Shown piece by piece: positions 15,095 through 24,092 of a stretch of 64,000 nucleotides of DNA (positions are counted from its first letter, which is position 1; each line of letters opens with the position of its first letter). Position numbers and translations under genes: made by a program. This stretch comes from Sphingomonas sp. Y38-1Y. GTDB lineage: Bacteria > Pseudomonadota > Alphaproteobacteria > Sphingomonadales > Sphingomonadaceae. Under the pieces are notes generated by a model that was not told the DNA's origin, searched no databases, and saw nothing but the letters and a program-made list of their open reading frames with translations. The stretch covers positions 744,001 through 808,000 of the forward strand of contig NZ_CP135916.1 of NCBI RefSeq assembly GCF_032391395.1. Reading direction: 5' to 3'.

Positions 15095-16684
15095 TTAATG
15101 CGCGCGGCCGGCGCCCGGCACGCGGACGAGGAAGGCAGCACCCTGATCGCTGTCGAGCGACACGAGCGTGCCGCCGACGCCCGCGATCAGCGACTTGGCG
15201 ATCGGCAGGCCGAGGCCGGTGCCGCCGCGTCCGCGCCGGGAAGTGAAGAAGGGTTCGAAGATGCGGCGTCGATCGGCTTCGGGGATGCCGCTGCCGTCAT
15301 CGGTGACGGTGACGGTGACCTCGTCGCCGCCCTTGATGCGGAGCGCCACCCGGTTGGCGCTCGCCTGCACGCTGTTTTCGACCAGGGTCGTCAGCACGGC
15401 GTCGAGGGTCGCGGCGGGCGCGCGTGCGAGAACGGTATCTGCATCTGCCTCGATGACGATGTCCGTCGATCGGGTTCGCAGGGCACTCGCAACCGTGCGC
15501 GCGACGGCGACGACGTCCGCCACTTCTGCCTCGCTCGCCACCGTCATGTCGGCGCGCGCGAGCTCGAGAAGGCGGGAGACCAGCAGCGTCAGGCGGGATG
15601 CGTCGGCGTCCGCATTGGCCAGGAACCGTCGGCGATCCTCCGGCAACATCGTATCGGCATGATCCTGAAGCAGTTCGAGCGCGCCGCGGATTCCTGCAAG
15701 CGGCGTCTTGAACTCGTGGCTGACCGCATGGGCGAAGTCGCGCAGATAGTGCGACCGGACCTCGATCGCGCCGGCCATGGCGGAAAAGTCGCGGAACAGG
15801 TCCTGGATCTCGATCGCCGCGGTCGGGGGGATCGGCGGCACATGGCCCTGACCTGCGGCGAGGCTCCTAGACGTAGCGCGCAGGGCATCAATCGGGCGGG
15901 CGATCGCGCGCGAGAGGATGCCGGACAGCAGCACGAGCGCGGCGAGGATCAGCAGCACGCCGATCGCGATCTTGCCCCAGTCCTGATAGAGGCCGACGAA
16001 CAGCGACCGCGAGGAGCGCGAGAGCAGCAGCACGCCGACCGCCCGACCGTCGACAATGATCGGGCGCGCATGGTGGACGCGAAGCGCCGCGGCGCTTGAC
16101 AGCCACTCGAAGCGATACACCGCGCGATAGTCCGCGTTCCGCCGCAACACGGTCGACGCCCTTCCATCCAGTGCCGCTGCGACCTCCGGCAGCGCCGCAT
16201 AGCTGCCGCGCACCGCCGTTCCGTCGACGATTCGGCCGTCGCGATCGAGCAGGATGATCGATGCCAAGGTCTCGCGACGCGTGGCGTCCAGGACCGGGCG
16301 GAGCCTGGTGGCGGCGGTTCGGCTGTCGCCCATCGGCAGAGGTGCCGGTTTCGGCGCCGGCCGTTCGGCGAAGATCGGGGCGTTGCTCAGGTCGATCGTA
16401 TCGTCGGGGAGCAGACTATAAGGGTCGGCCTCCACCCCGACTTTGGTGACTTGCCGGCCCTCGGCGCCCAGAGGCCAGAGCACCGCGGCAGCCGCGGCCA
16501 GCGCGGCGCCTTGCGCAACGAGCTCGGCCTGGGTCTGGCGGACCAGCGTGTTCTCATAGACGCGCAATGCGACCGCGCCGACGCCGGGCAGCGCGGCCAC
16601 CAGGAAGAAGCTGGCGAACAGATAGGTTCGCAGGCTCAGGCGCGGCCAGTGCCGTTTGGCCCAGCGCTTCGCGGCGCCGATCAC
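15095..16684 (-). CDS. Sensor histidine kinase (CreC-like layout)
   Basis: 529 residues from GTG 16684, which overlaps the regulator stop as GTGA. TM1 is at about residues 20-42 (TYLFASFFLVAALPGVGAVAL). A periplasmic sensor region of about 200 residues follows, then TM2 (IAIGVLLILAALVLLSGIL) and HAMP. The kinase core has the H-box HAVSHEFKTPLAGIRGALE, N-box TLVENSVQASAN, G1 DDGSGIPEADR, F-box IFEPFFTS and G2 GGTGLGLPIAKSL. It autophosphorylates on the H-box His and passes phosphate to the regulator encoded immediately upstream. The SHEFKTPLAGIRGA box resembles CreC/BaeS-type kinases. The signal sensed is unknown. The pilus operon lies 115 bp downstream. Confidence 0.88.
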   Translation of the reverse strand: MIGAAKRWAKRHWPRLSLRTYLFASFFLVAALPGVGAVALRVYENTLVRQTQAELVAQGAALAAAAAVLWPLGAEGRQVTKVGVEADPYSLLPDDTIDLSNAPIFAERPAPKPAPLPMGDSRTAATRLRPVLDATRRETLASIILLDRDGRIVDGTAVRGSYAALPEVAAALDGRASTVLRRNADYRAVYRFEWLSSAAALRVHHARPIIVDGRAVGVLLLSRSSRSLFVGLYQDWGKIAIGVLLILAALVLLSGILSRAIARPIDALRATSRSLAAGQGHVPPIPPTAAIEIQDLFRDFSAMAGAIEVRSHYLRDFAHAVSHEFKTPLAGIRGALELLQDHADTMLPEDRRRFLANADADASRLTLLVSRLLELARADMTVASEAEVADVVAVARTVASALRTRSTDIVIEADADTVLARAPAATLDAVLTTLVENSVQASANRVALRIKGGDEVTVTVTDDGSGIPEADRRRIFEPFFTSRRGRGGTGLGLPIAKSLIAGVGGTLVSLDSDQGAAFLVRVPGAGRAH

Positions 16685-17403
16685 CCGACCGCGCCGGCGC
16701 ACGCCCCCAGGCGATAGCCGATGCCCGGCCGCGTCTCGATCAGGTCGGTGCCGCCCCGCTCGGCGAACTTGGCGCGCAGGTTGCGGACATGGCTGTCGAT
16801 CGTGCGGTCGGTGACGGCGAAGCCCGGACCATGCAGCCGGTCAATGATTGCATCGCGGCTGAACACCTTGCCGGGCATCACCGCCAGCGTGCGCAGGATC
16901 GAGAATTCGGTGACCGTCAGCGGCACCTCCGCCCCGTTCCACTGCGCCTGCCATCCTTCGACGTCGATCGTCAGCCGATCGTGCCGGATGAGGGGACCGG
17001 CGCGGTCGGCGGCGGGCGGATGCGCCTGAGTCCGGCGCAGGATCGCCATGACCCGCGCCACCACCTCGCGCGGGGAGAAGGGTTTGACCACATAGTCGTC
17101 GGCGCCGAGTTCGATGCCCAGCACGCGATCGATCTCGTCATCGCGCGAAGACAGGAACAGGATCGGCAGCTCGCCCGATGCGCGCAGCCGGCGGCAGACC
17201 TCCAGCCCGTCCATCCGCGGCATGTTGATGTCGAGGATGACCAGATCGGGGTGCTGCGCCTCCGCCATCGCCAGCGCAACCTCGCCATCCTCCGCCTCGA
17301 TCGTGTCGAGCCCGGCCTTGGCAAGCGCGAAGACGAGCAGTTGCCGGATATGCGGGTCGTCGTCGGCGATCAGGATCGTGCGGGGCATGGGGCACAGGAT
17401 CAT
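16681..17403 (-). CDS. OmpR/PhoB-family response regulator
   Basis: 240 residues from ATG 17403, whose ATGA overlaps the stop of the DUF4173 gene; an in-frame ATG at 17388 lies directly before the receiver domain and is the alternative. The receiver has DDD (acidic pocket), phospho-acceptor Asp in LVILDINMPRMDG, the Ser/Thr region FLSSRDDE and Lys in DYVVKPFSPRE. A winged-helix effector domain follows (VPLTVTEFSILRTLAVMPGKVFSR ... TIDSHVRNLRAKF ... RPGIGYRLG). It forms a two-component pair with the kinase at 15095-16684 and an operon with the membrane protein upstream. Targets could include the pilus operon downstream, but that is inference. Confidence 0.9.
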   Translation of the reverse strand: MILCPMPRTILIADDDPHIRQLLVFALAKAGLDTIEAEDGEVALAMAEAQHPDLVILDINMPRMDGLEVCRRLRASGELPILFLSSRDDEIDRVLGIELGADDYVVKPFSPREVVARVMAILRRTQAHPPAADRAGPLIRHDRLTIDVEGWQAQWNGAEVPLTVTEFSILRTLAVMPGKVFSRDAIIDRLHGPGFAVTDRTIDSHVRNLRAKFAERGGTDLIETRPGIGYRLGACAGAVG

Positions 17404-18962
17404 GGTCGCTGGCGCTTCGTCAACGGGGTGGGTGTCGGCCGGACAGGCGGCGCGGAGACGTCCTCCGGCGGACGGTTGGGCGCGGCGTCGCAGTCGCGGC
17501 CCCATTGCGCCTTTCGCGGCACCGCCGCGTCGCTGCCCAGCCGCTCGCGCGCCGCCGCGAGCCGGCGGGCGCCCCGCCAGGTCCAGCGGTGCCAGTCTGC
17601 CTGGTCCAGTTCGAGTGTGCGCATTGCCCGCGCCCGAAGGAAGGCGGCGCGGTCGCGTAGCACCGGCCCGCCGGCGCGCGCTTCAAGCTCGATCAACGGC
17701 AGCAGCGCAGACGGGCCAAGGCTGCCGAGATAGCAGAGGTCAAGGTCCTCGCCCCGGCTGGCGTGGCGGACGTTCCAGGTCGCGGCGATCGCGCCCAGGT
17801 TGCTGAAGGCAGCAGCCGTGAGCAGGACGCCCGCGGCGAGCGTGTTGGCGTTGATCAGCCAGCGCGTCGTTCGACCGGCGAGCATCCGCCACGTGATGAG
17901 CACGAGCCCCACCGCGACCAGCCCCATCCAGCCCAGCGCGGCGATCCGCAATCCGGTCAGCGAATAGGCGGCGACATAGTCCAGCGTCCGATGGATGCTG
18001 GATGCCACAAGCAACAAATTCTGCGCGACCCAGAGCACGATCAGACGCCGGACCAGCGGACTTGCCGCCGCCGCGCTGCCCGGCCGCGCCGCGATCAGGA
18101 CGAAGCCGGCGGCGAGCAGCGCCGTGACGATCAGCGGATAGGCGCCCTGATGCGCATAATCGGCAAGCGTGACGCCGGCGGGAAGCGGCGCGCCGCTCCA
18201 CAGGAAGACGAGGTCGAGAACGTTCTCGATCGCGAAGACCGCATTGAACGTGACCAGCGACAGGATGAGAGGCAAGAGCGGGATCGATGGCAGCGAGCCT
18301 TGATCGCGTAACGTGCCGCGGTCGTGCAGAACGGCGCGCGCTGGCCGAAAGCCGGGCCAGATCGCCAGCAGGACGATCGACCAGAAGAGGAGGTGCAGCA
18401 TGCCCGTCCCGACATCCGGAAACCGGATGGCGGCGAATGCATTGGCGATCAGCGGATTGGCCGCGGCGAACAGCATCAGGAACACGCCGCCGCCGATGAC
18501 CGGCAGCGCTAGAGTCGCGGCCACGTGGCGGAACTTGGATCTGCCGGCAGGGCGCCGGGGTCGCATCAACCGCCTGAGGTCGCGAACGGGCGTCGCCAGC
18601 CCGCGCACCGCGTGGACGAGCAGGCCGCCGACCCAGTTAATCGCGTGATCGAAGCGGCCAAGCGGCAGCAGCGCGGCTGAAGCGATCGCGGTCCAGAAGA
18701 GCACCCAGTCGAGCGGACCGGGATCGTCGATCATCGCCGCACCGAACAGCGCCGCGCCGGCGAGCGCAGAGCGGGCGGGGCCGCTCCGACGGACGTCCCG
18801 GCGCACGAGCGCGAGCACCGCCGCCCATGCCAGCGCGAAGCCACCCAACGTCCATCCCGGCTCCTCGCCATAGAACAGGAAGTCGGCCAGGCCGATCAGT
18901 GCGACGGCACCGACGATCTTGGCCAGGAACGTTGCGCGTCGCATCGAGTCGTTGAGAACCAT
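17400..18962 (-). CDS. DUF4173 (DUF4153-like) polytopic membrane protein
   Basis: 520 residues from ATG 18962, preceded by GGAGG about 5 nt upstream. Roughly 12 hydrophobic spans are visible. The segment AVFAIENVLDLVFLWSGAPLPAGVTLADYAHQGAYPLIVTALLAAG is the DUF4173 signature. A soluble C-terminal tail of about 110 residues (DLDLCYLGSLGPSALLPLIELEARAGG...) follows the last span and ends with a Pro/Thr/Arg-rich stretch. Function is unknown. It is the first gene of an operon with a response regulator and a histidine kinase, with overlapping codons, so it may be the sensed or regulated membrane component of that system. Confidence 0.78.
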   Translation of the reverse strand: MVLNDSMRRATFLAKIVGAVALIGLADFLFYGEEPGWTLGGFALAWAAVLALVRRDVRRSGPARSALAGAALFGAAMIDDPGPLDWVLFWTAIASAALLPLGRFDHAINWVGGLLVHAVRGLATPVRDLRRLMRPRRPAGRSKFRHVAATLALPVIGGGVFLMLFAAANPLIANAFAAIRFPDVGTGMLHLLFWSIVLLAIWPGFRPARAVLHDRGTLRDQGSLPSIPLLPLILSLVTFNAVFAIENVLDLVFLWSGAPLPAGVTLADYAHQGAYPLIVTALLAAGFVLIAARPGSAAAASPLVRRLIVLWVAQNLLLVASSIHRTLDYVAAYSLTGLRIAALGWMGLVAVGLVLITWRMLAGRTTRWLINANTLAAGVLLTAAAFSNLGAIAATWNVRHASRGEDLDLCYLGSLGPSALLPLIELEARAGGPVLRDRAAFLRARAMRTLELDQADWHRWTWRGARRLAAARERLGSDAAVPRKAQWGRDCDAAPNRPPEDVSAPPVRPTPTPLTKRQRP

Positions 18963-19190
18963 GCCGACCTCCTTCGATCAGTGGTTCTGAGCGATGGCGG
19001 TCGACGCGTGCCGGTCCGGGCGGTGCCGATCGCGTGGGCATGGCGTGCAGATTCCGTGCAGGCGGCCGCGATTGCGCTCCGACGCCGCGATCTCCGCCGC
19101 CGAGCGATCGGCGGCACGCTGCGCTTCCGGATGTAGGCACGGCGCGACGGGCATATTCCCTTTTCGTTCCGCCGCTGCTACGCCGCCGGC

Positions 19191-20561
19191 ATGGCCAAGC
19201 CCCGCAAGCGCTATGTCTGTCAGGCCTGTGGGTCGGTGACGTCGCAATGGGCGGGGCAATGCACCGATTGCGGCGAGTGGAACACGCTGGTCGAGGAAGC
19301 GCCGGTTGCGGTCACGCCGTTCCAGCAGAAGCACAATCTCCAGTCCGGCGGGCGCGCGATCCTGCTCTCGGGGCTCGACACCGACGTCGCGCTGCCCGAG
19401 CGGATGGCGACGGGGATCGCCGAGCTCGACCGGGCGCTGGGCGGCGGGTTTGTCGAGGGTTCGGCGACTCTGATCGGCGGTGATCCCGGCATCGGCAAGT
19501 CGACCTTGCTGCTTCAGGCGACGGCCAAGCTGGCGCTGGCGGGCAAGCGCGTCGCCTATGTCTCGGGCGAGGAGGCGGCGGACCAGGTGCGGCTGCGCGC
19601 GCGGCGCCTCGGCCTCGGCAACGCGCCTGTGCAGCTGGCCGCCGCGACCTCGGTCCGCGATATCCTGACGACCTTTGGCGGGGCGGGGCCGCCCGACCTG
19701 CTCGTCATCGATTCGATCCAGACGATGCATTCCGACCTGATCGAGGGCGCCCCCGGCACTGTCAGTCAGGTGCGCGCGGCGGCGGGCGAGCTGATCCGCT
19801 TCGCCAAGGAGCGCGGGACGGCGGTGGTGCTGGTAGGCCACGTCACCAAGGACGGCAGTCTCGCCGGTCCTCGGGTCATGGAGCACATGGTCGACACCGT
19901 GCTCGCGTTCGAGGGCGAGCGCAGCCACCAGTACCGGATTTTGCGCGCGATCAAGAACCGCTTCGGCGGCACCGACGAGATCGGCGTGTTCGCGATGGAG
20001 ACGCAGGGGCTCTCCGAAATCGCCAACCCCTCCAGCCTGTTCCTGACAAGCCGTGACGAGGGCGTGACGGGCACCGTCGTGTTCCCCGCGCTGGAGGGCA
20101 CGCGCCCGGTGCTGGTCGAGGTGCAGGCACTGACCGTGCGGCTGGCGAGCGGTGCGACGCCGCGGCGTGCGGTGGTGGGCTGGGACAGCGGTCGGCTGTC
20201 GATGATCCTGGCGGTGCTGGAGGCGCGGTGCGGGCTCAGCTTCTCATCGGCCGAAGTCTATCTCAACATCGCCGGCGGCTATCGCTTGTCCGATCCGGCG
20301 GCGGACCTGGCGGTCGCGGCGGCACTCGTCTCAGCGCTGAGCGAACGCGCGGTGCCGATCGATGCGGTGGCGTTCGGGGAGATCGCGCTGTCGGGAGAGG
20401 TGCGGCCGGTGGCGCACGCGAACCTGCGGCTGAAGGAAGCGGCGAAGCTCGGCTTCCAGCGCGCGCTGGCGGCGACATCACCGGGGACCGAGGATGGCGG
20501 CATGCGGCTCCAGTCGTTCCGGACGCTGGGGGCGTTAGTGGAGCATCTGCTGGGGCGGTGA
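19191..20561 (+). CDS. radA: DNA repair protein RadA
   Basis: 456 residues, the usual RadA length. The zinc finger has Cys10, Cys13, Cys24 and Cys27 (CQAC...CTDC). Walker A GGDPGIGKST lies at about 96-105, and LLVIDSIQTM is the Walker B strand. The RadA signature KNRFGG is at about 255-260. A C-terminal Lon-like domain (VYLNIAGGYRLSDPAADLAVAAALVSA) completes the family order. RadA is a hexameric branch-migration helicase acting with RecA in recombinational repair. It is transcribed alone from a 228-bp gap shared with the divergent DUF4173 operon, and ends before a convergent inverted repeat. Confidence 0.96.
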   Translation: MAKPRKRYVCQACGSVTSQWAGQCTDCGEWNTLVEEAPVAVTPFQQKHNLQSGGRAILLSGLDTDVALPERMATGIAELDRALGGGFVEGSATLIGGDPGIGKSTLLLQATAKLALAGKRVAYVSGEEAADQVRLRARRLGLGNAPVQLAAATSVRDILTTFGGAGPPDLLVIDSIQTMHSDLIEGAPGTVSQVRAAAGELIRFAKERGTAVVLVGHVTKDGSLAGPRVMEHMVDTVLAFEGERSHQYRILRAIKNRFGGTDEIGVFAMETQGLSEIANPSSLFLTSRDEGVTGTVVFPALEGTRPVLVEVQALTVRLASGATPRRAVVGWDSGRLSMILAVLEARCGLSFSSAEVYLNIAGGYRLSDPAADLAVAAALVSALSERAVPIDAVAFGEIALSGEVRPVAHANLRLKEAAKLGFQRALAATSPGTEDGGMRLQSFRTLGALVEHLLGR

Positions 20562-20569
20562 CCCCAACC

Positions 20570-20650
20570 CCCGTTCGTGCTGAGCCTGTCGAAGCCCGGG
20601 TCACAGGCGGGGCGCCTCCCACGTGCTTCGACAAGCTCAGCACGAACGGG
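20570..20650. repeat. Intergenic inverted repeat, CCGTTCGTGCTGAGC family
   Basis: The left arm (20570-20594) begins CCCGTTCGTGCTGAGCCTGT; the right arm (20626-20650) is its near-exact complement, with one mismatch, and is followed by TTTT (20651-20654). It separates two convergent genes (radA and the extensin-like gene) and probably also acts as a bidirectional terminator. Related elements are at 34399, 42998 and 51405. Confidence 0.75.
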
Positions 20651-20667
20651 TTTTCAAAAGCTCGAGG

Positions 20668-21399
20668 CTACCGACACGCGCGCCAGCCGCTCTCTCCGCG
20701 TTCGGCCTGATCCAGGTGGAAGTGGTCGGCGTGGGCGGCGTTGTAGTCGGGCGACAGCACCGTCGCGAACAGGTCGCAGGCGCCCGTCCGCACTTCGCGC
20801 AGAAACGCGCCCTTGGCCCCTTCGTTCTTCCAGTCGCCGAGCACGCTGACGCGGGTGCCGTCGCTCAGGCGAAAGCCGGCGATGTCGACCGCGTCGGCGG
20901 TGGCGTGCTCCGAATAGTCGCCCGTGTCGCGGCCATACATTCGCCGGCAGTTGTAGCTGCCGAGATGATCGATCCGCGTCACGCGCGCGCCGAAATGCTT
21001 CTCGGCGGCGGGCTGGACGATGTTCCATTCCCACATCGCCAGCGATGCGGCGACGGGGCAGGAGACGCCGAGATTGGCGGGCGAAAAGCCGATCCGCCGC
21101 GCGCCGCCGCTCGCGAAGCGCACCGCGTCGCGATAGCCGCAGGACGCCCCCGCCTCCACCGGCGCGAGCACGGTGTAGCGGACGCCGGCTTTGTCGAGCA
21201 GTCGCCGGCACTGGCCGAAATCCTGGGTCAGGCCGGTGAGCTTCCGCCCGGTGAACAGCCCGATCGGCTGACCGAGATCGAGCTTCGTCCAGGGCAGGTC
21301 CTGCGGCCGGCTTTTCACCCAGGCATAGAGCGCGAACGCCGCAGCGAGCAGCAAAGCCGCGATCAGCACCGCGGTGACGATGCGGCGGACCTCGCTCAT
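20668..21399 (-). CDS. Extensin-like C-terminal domain protein
   Basis: 243 residues. A single N-terminal membrane anchor or signal (IVTAVLIAALLLAAAFALYAWV, residues 7-28) is followed by the extensin-like C-terminal domain of alphaproteobacteria. Visible marks are CRRLLDKAG, CGYRDAVRF, LGVSCPVAASLAMWEW, SYNCRRM and the metal-site-like EHATADAVDIAGF and HADHFHLD. The last two resemble the His/Asp pattern of VanY/MepA-type cell-wall peptidases, so a peptidoglycan-modifying role in the periplasm is plausible. It is the last of four translationally coupled genes; its start overlaps the Nudix stop (ATGA). Confidence 0.85.
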   Translation of the reverse strand: MSEVRRIVTAVLIAALLLAAAFALYAWVKSRPQDLPWTKLDLGQPIGLFTGRKLTGLTQDFGQCRRLLDKAGVRYTVLAPVEAGASCGYRDAVRFASGGARRIGFSPANLGVSCPVAASLAMWEWNIVQPAAEKHFGARVTRIDHLGSYNCRRMYGRDTGDYSEHATADAVDIAGFRLSDGTRVSVLGDWKNEGAKGAFLREVRTGACDLFATVLSPDYNAAHADHFHLDQAERGESGWRACR

Positions 21400-22103
21400 G
21401 CGCGCTGGGCGCTCGCCATCGGTTCGGCGGTGACCGGATAGCCGAGATCGTCGGGAATGCAGAGATGCGGCACGCCGCCGCGATCCTCGATCGTCGGGGT
21501 GATCGTGCGCACCGGATGCCGGGCGGCGTCGGCGAAGATCGCGTCGATGTCGGGGTGCTGCGCCAGCCGTTCGAGATTGCGGCGGGTGGGGAAGATGAGC
21601 TTGCCGCCGCCCGCCAGCACGTCGGCCGGGCGCGCCCAGAAGGCGCGCACATTCTCCACGCCATCGACCACGGGCTTACCGTCGCCGCGCGCGAGATAGA
21701 AGCGCGTGTCGAAGATGCGGTGCGGCAGGCCGAGCGGCAGCCAGCGCGCGAAGGGCGTGAGCGCGGCGAGGTCGAAGGCAGCGGCGGGCAGCAGCGTCTC
21801 GACCGGCTCGCCCGCGAGCAGCGCGTCGCGATGGCGGGCGAGCGCGGGGTCGAGGCCGATCGCCAGCCCCGCTTCCTCGATCGTTTCGCGGATTGCGGCG
21901 ATGCGCGCCACGGTGTCGTCCGGCTCGCCGCCGAACCGGGCCGCAAGCGCGCGGTCGCCGGGATCGACGCGCCCGCCCGGAAACACCAGGGCGCCGCCGG
22001 CAAAGGCGAGGGTGGCGCCACGCTCGACCATCAGCACTTCGGGGCCGCCAGTGGCGGGGCGCAGCACGATCAGCGACGCGGCGGGGATCGGCGCATCGCT
22101 CAC
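21396..22103 (-). CDS. Nudix hydrolase
   Basis: 235 residues from GTG 22103, overlapping the DUF427 stop as GTGA. The Nudix-like region is LVFPGGRVDPGD (start of the Nudix box) with a spread helix AIRETIEEAGLAIG, giving the G-x5-E...R-E-x-x-E-E-x-G elements. The insertion between the GG and RETIEEAG halves is typical of the RppH-distant group resembling NUDT19. Such proteins hydrolyse nucleoside-diphosphate-linked compounds, often CoA derivatives. The C-terminal half (FDTRFYLARGDGKP... FPTRRNLERLAQHPD) also matches this subgroup. Substrate unknown. Confidence 0.85.
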   Translation of the reverse strand: MSDAPIPAASLIVLRPATGGPEVLMVERGATLAFAGGALVFPGGRVDPGDRALAARFGGEPDDTVARIAAIRETIEEAGLAIGLDPALARHRDALLAGEPVETLLPAAAFDLAALTPFARWLPLGLPHRIFDTRFYLARGDGKPVVDGVENVRAFWARPADVLAGGGKLIFPTRRNLERLAQHPDIDAIFADAARHPVRTITPTIEDRGGVPHLCIPDDLGYPVTAEPMASAQRA

Positions 22104-22594
22104 CAGAATTGCGTGCCCGGCCCGCCCTTGAACGGCCCGGCAAGGTCGGCGGTCACCCAGCCGCCATAGAAGCCGCCGGGCTGCGCGACTGCGCGCTTGC
22201 CATCGACCAGGCAGGTGTCGAACAGATGCGGGTAAAAGGCGATGTGCCCCGCCAGCATCGCAAAGGCGCGGGTCGGCTGCGCATAGCTCCACGCGCCCTC
22301 GACAATCGCCTCCCCCTCGACATGGACGTCGAAATAGCGAGCCTGACCCTTCCATTCGCACAGGCTGCGGTGGGTGGCGGGGCGGAGGAGGGCCGTCGCC
22401 ACGTCCCCGCGCGGGAAATAGTAGCTCGGCGGGTGGCTCGTCTCCAGCGTGCGGATGCCGGCGCGGGTTTCGGCGATGGTGACGCCGCGATGGCGGACGA
22501 CCAGATGGCGCATCGTTGGCTCGGCGATGGCGGGGCGCGGATAGGTCCAGACGCTTTCCTGGCCGGGGCCGACGGGAACGGGCGTCGGCCTCAT
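22100..22594 (-). CDS. DUF427 domain protein
   Basis: 164 residues from ATG 22594, overlapping the DCC-gene stop as ATGA. The DUF427 fold is recognised from ESVWTYPRP, RHLVVRHRGVTIAETRAGIRTLETSHPPSYYFPRGDV, then CEWKGQARYFDVHVEGE, AWSYAQPTRAF, HIAFYPHLFDTCLVDG and GGFYGGWVTADLAGPFKGGPGT. The family adopts a small beta-tent fold; its function is not known. It is wedged between a DCC thiol oxidoreductase and a Nudix hydrolase with overlapping codons, so the four proteins are made together. Cytoplasmic, no signal peptide. Confidence 0.88.
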   Translation of the reverse strand: MRPTPVPVGPGQESVWTYPRPAIAEPTMRHLVVRHRGVTIAETRAGIRTLETSHPPSYYFPRGDVATALLRPATHRSLCEWKGQARYFDVHVEGEAIVEGAWSYAQPTRAFAMLAGHIAFYPHLFDTCLVDGKRAVAQPGGFYGGWVTADLAGPFKGGPGTQFW

Positions 22595-22935
22595 GCCAGC
22601 CACCGCTGCAATCGCGGGCGAACGCGGAGGAAGCGATCGTAGAGCGCGTCGAGCAGCGGCAGCACACCCGGCAGCCGCGCGCACTGACCCAGCGGACTAA
22701 GCAGCGGAATCGCCCGCCACATTGCCGCGAACGCCGCGGCGCCGTTCAGCACGCGGCCGTCCTCGATGGCGTGGAAGCGGGCGAGCGCCTCGCGCCGATC
22801 GATCGGGCAGCTGGCGGCGGGATCGGCGGCATCGACGAACGCGATCGCCCCGCGCGTGTCGAGCCGGCGCATCAACGCGATCTCGCGCGCGCAAAGCGGG
22901 CAGGCGCCATCGTGAAGGACGGTGAGCTTGGCCAT
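22591..22935 (-). CDS. DCC1-like thiol-disulfide oxidoreductase (DUF393)
   Basis: 114 residues. The family mark is at the N-terminus: LTVLHDGACPLCAREI, the D-x-x-C-x-x-C thioredoxin-like active site, followed by RGAIAFVDAADP. The C-terminal part (LNGAAAFAAMWRAIPLLSPLGQCARLPGVLPLLDALY...) fits DUF393 and is moderately hydrophobic. The members are thought to be small thiol-disulfide exchange proteins. First gene of the four-gene overlapping operon (DCC, DUF427, Nudix, extensin-like). The gap upstream toward accA carries a long inverted repeat (23011-23096). Confidence 0.88.
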   Translation of the reverse strand: MAKLTVLHDGACPLCAREIALMRRLDTRGAIAFVDAADPAASCPIDRREALARFHAIEDGRVLNGAAAFAAMWRAIPLLSPLGQCARLPGVLPLLDALYDRFLRVRPRLQRWLA

Positions 22936-23010
22936 ACGCCCAAGGTGGCGTCCGCGGCCGGCGGGTGCAAGCACGGTCGAAAGGTCCGGGCAGCCTTGAG
23001 CCTCATCAAT

Positions 23011-23096
23011 CGTCATCCCGGACTTGATCCGGGATCCCGCTTCTTTCTTTCGTCGGAGGCCAAGAAGCGGGACCCCGGATCAAGTCCGGGGTGACG
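23011..23096. repeat. Intergenic inverted repeat, CGGACTTGATCCGGG family
   Basis: Left CGTCATCCCGGACTTGATCC and right GGATCAAGTCCGGGGTGACG bracket an AAGAAGCGGGACCC/GGGATCCCGCTTCTT inner pair. It lies between the accA stop (23108) and the DCC start (22935), both leftward, so it probably ends accA transcription. It is the same class as 58913-59008 and, more loosely, 29718-29822. Confidence 0.7.
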
Positions 23097-23107
23097 AAGC
23101 GGAAATG

Positions 23108-24058
23108 TTATGCTCCGCGCCCCATCTTCAGGAATTTCTCGCGGCGCGCCTTCTTCAGCGCCTCGGGCGTCTGGCCTTCCAGCGCGGCGAGCGAGGCTTC
23201 GATCGCGTCGCCAAGCGCGGTGATCGCGGCGGCGGCGTCGCGGTGGGCGCCGCCCAGCGGCTCGGGCACGACGCGGTCGATGACGCCGAGCGCCATCAGG
23301 TCCTGCGCGGTGACCTTCATCGCTTCGGCGGCGTCGGCGGCCTTGTCGGCGGTGCGCCACAGGATCGAAGCGCAACCTTCCGGCGAGATCACCGAATAGA
23401 CCGCATGCTCCATCATGATGACGGTGTTGCCAGACGCGAGCGCCACCGCGCCGCCCGATCCGCCTTCGCCCAGGATCGAGGCGACGAGCGGCACGCCCAG
23501 ATTGAGGCAAGCCTCGGTTGCGCGGGCGATCGCCTCGGCCTGACCGCGTTCCTCCGCCTGGACACCGGGGAAGGCACCGGAGGTGTCGACCAGGGTGACC
23601 ACGGGCAGGCCGAACCGGTCGGCGAGCTGCATCAGGCGGATCGCCTTGCGATAGCCCTCGGGCTTGCCCATGCCGAAATTGTGGCGAAGACGGCTGGCGG
23701 TATCGTCGCCCTTTTCATGGCCGATCACCATCACGCGCCGCCCGCGGAAGCGCCCCAGACCGCCGATGATCGCCGCATCATCGGCAAAGGCGCGATCGCC
23801 GCCCAGCGGCATGAATTCCTCGATCAGCGCGGCGACATAATGCTTGAAGTGCGGCCGCTCGGGATGGCGGGCGACCTGCGTCTTCTGCCAGGGCGACAGC
23901 CGCGAATAGGTCTCGCGCAGCAGCTTGTCGGACTTGGCCTGGATGCGCGCAACCTCGGCGTCGATGTCGACCTCGCCCTCGGCGGCGGTGTCGCGCAACT
24001 CGTCGATCCGCGCCTGCAGCTCGGCGATGGGTTTTTCGAAGTCCAGAAAGCTAGCCAT
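23108..24058 (-). CDS. accA: Acetyl-CoA carboxylase carboxyltransferase subunit alpha
   Basis: 316 residues, the normal AccA length. It begins [20 protein letters not shown] with the N-terminal coiled helix, followed by the carboxyltransferase fold: [41 protein letters not shown], the [33 protein letters not shown] core and the oxyanion-loop region [15 protein letters not shown]. It carries out the carboxyl transfer to acetyl-CoA to give malonyl-CoA, in complex with AccD and the AccBC units encoded elsewhere. It follows xerD by 34 bp and may be co-transcribed with it. A repeat-type terminator follows. Confidence 0.96.
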   Translation of the reverse strand: MASFLDFEKPIAELQARIDELRDTAAEGEVDIDAEVARIQAKSDKLLRETYSRLSPWQKTQVARHPERPHFKHYVAALIEEFMPLGGDRAFADDAAIIGGLGRFRGRRVMVIGHEKGDDTASRLRHNFGMGKPEGYRKAIRLMQLADRFGLPVVTLVDTSGAFPGVQAEERGQAEAIARATEACLNLGVPLVASILGEGGSGGAVALASGNTVIMMEHAVYSVISPEGCASILWRTADKAADAAEAMKVTAQDLMALGVIDRVVPEPLGGAHRDAAAAITALGDAIEASLAALEGQTPEALKKARREKFLKMGRGA

Positions 24059-24092
24059 TGGCCCGCGCGGTTAGGCCCCGCGGGGTTCGGCG

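Noticed and set aside
20654..22021. 455-codon leftward frame across the extensin-like and Nudix genes
   Set aside because: It lies on the same strand but in a different frame from two genes with clear domain motifs and overlapping start/stop codons; its own translation is Arg/Ser rich without a domain.
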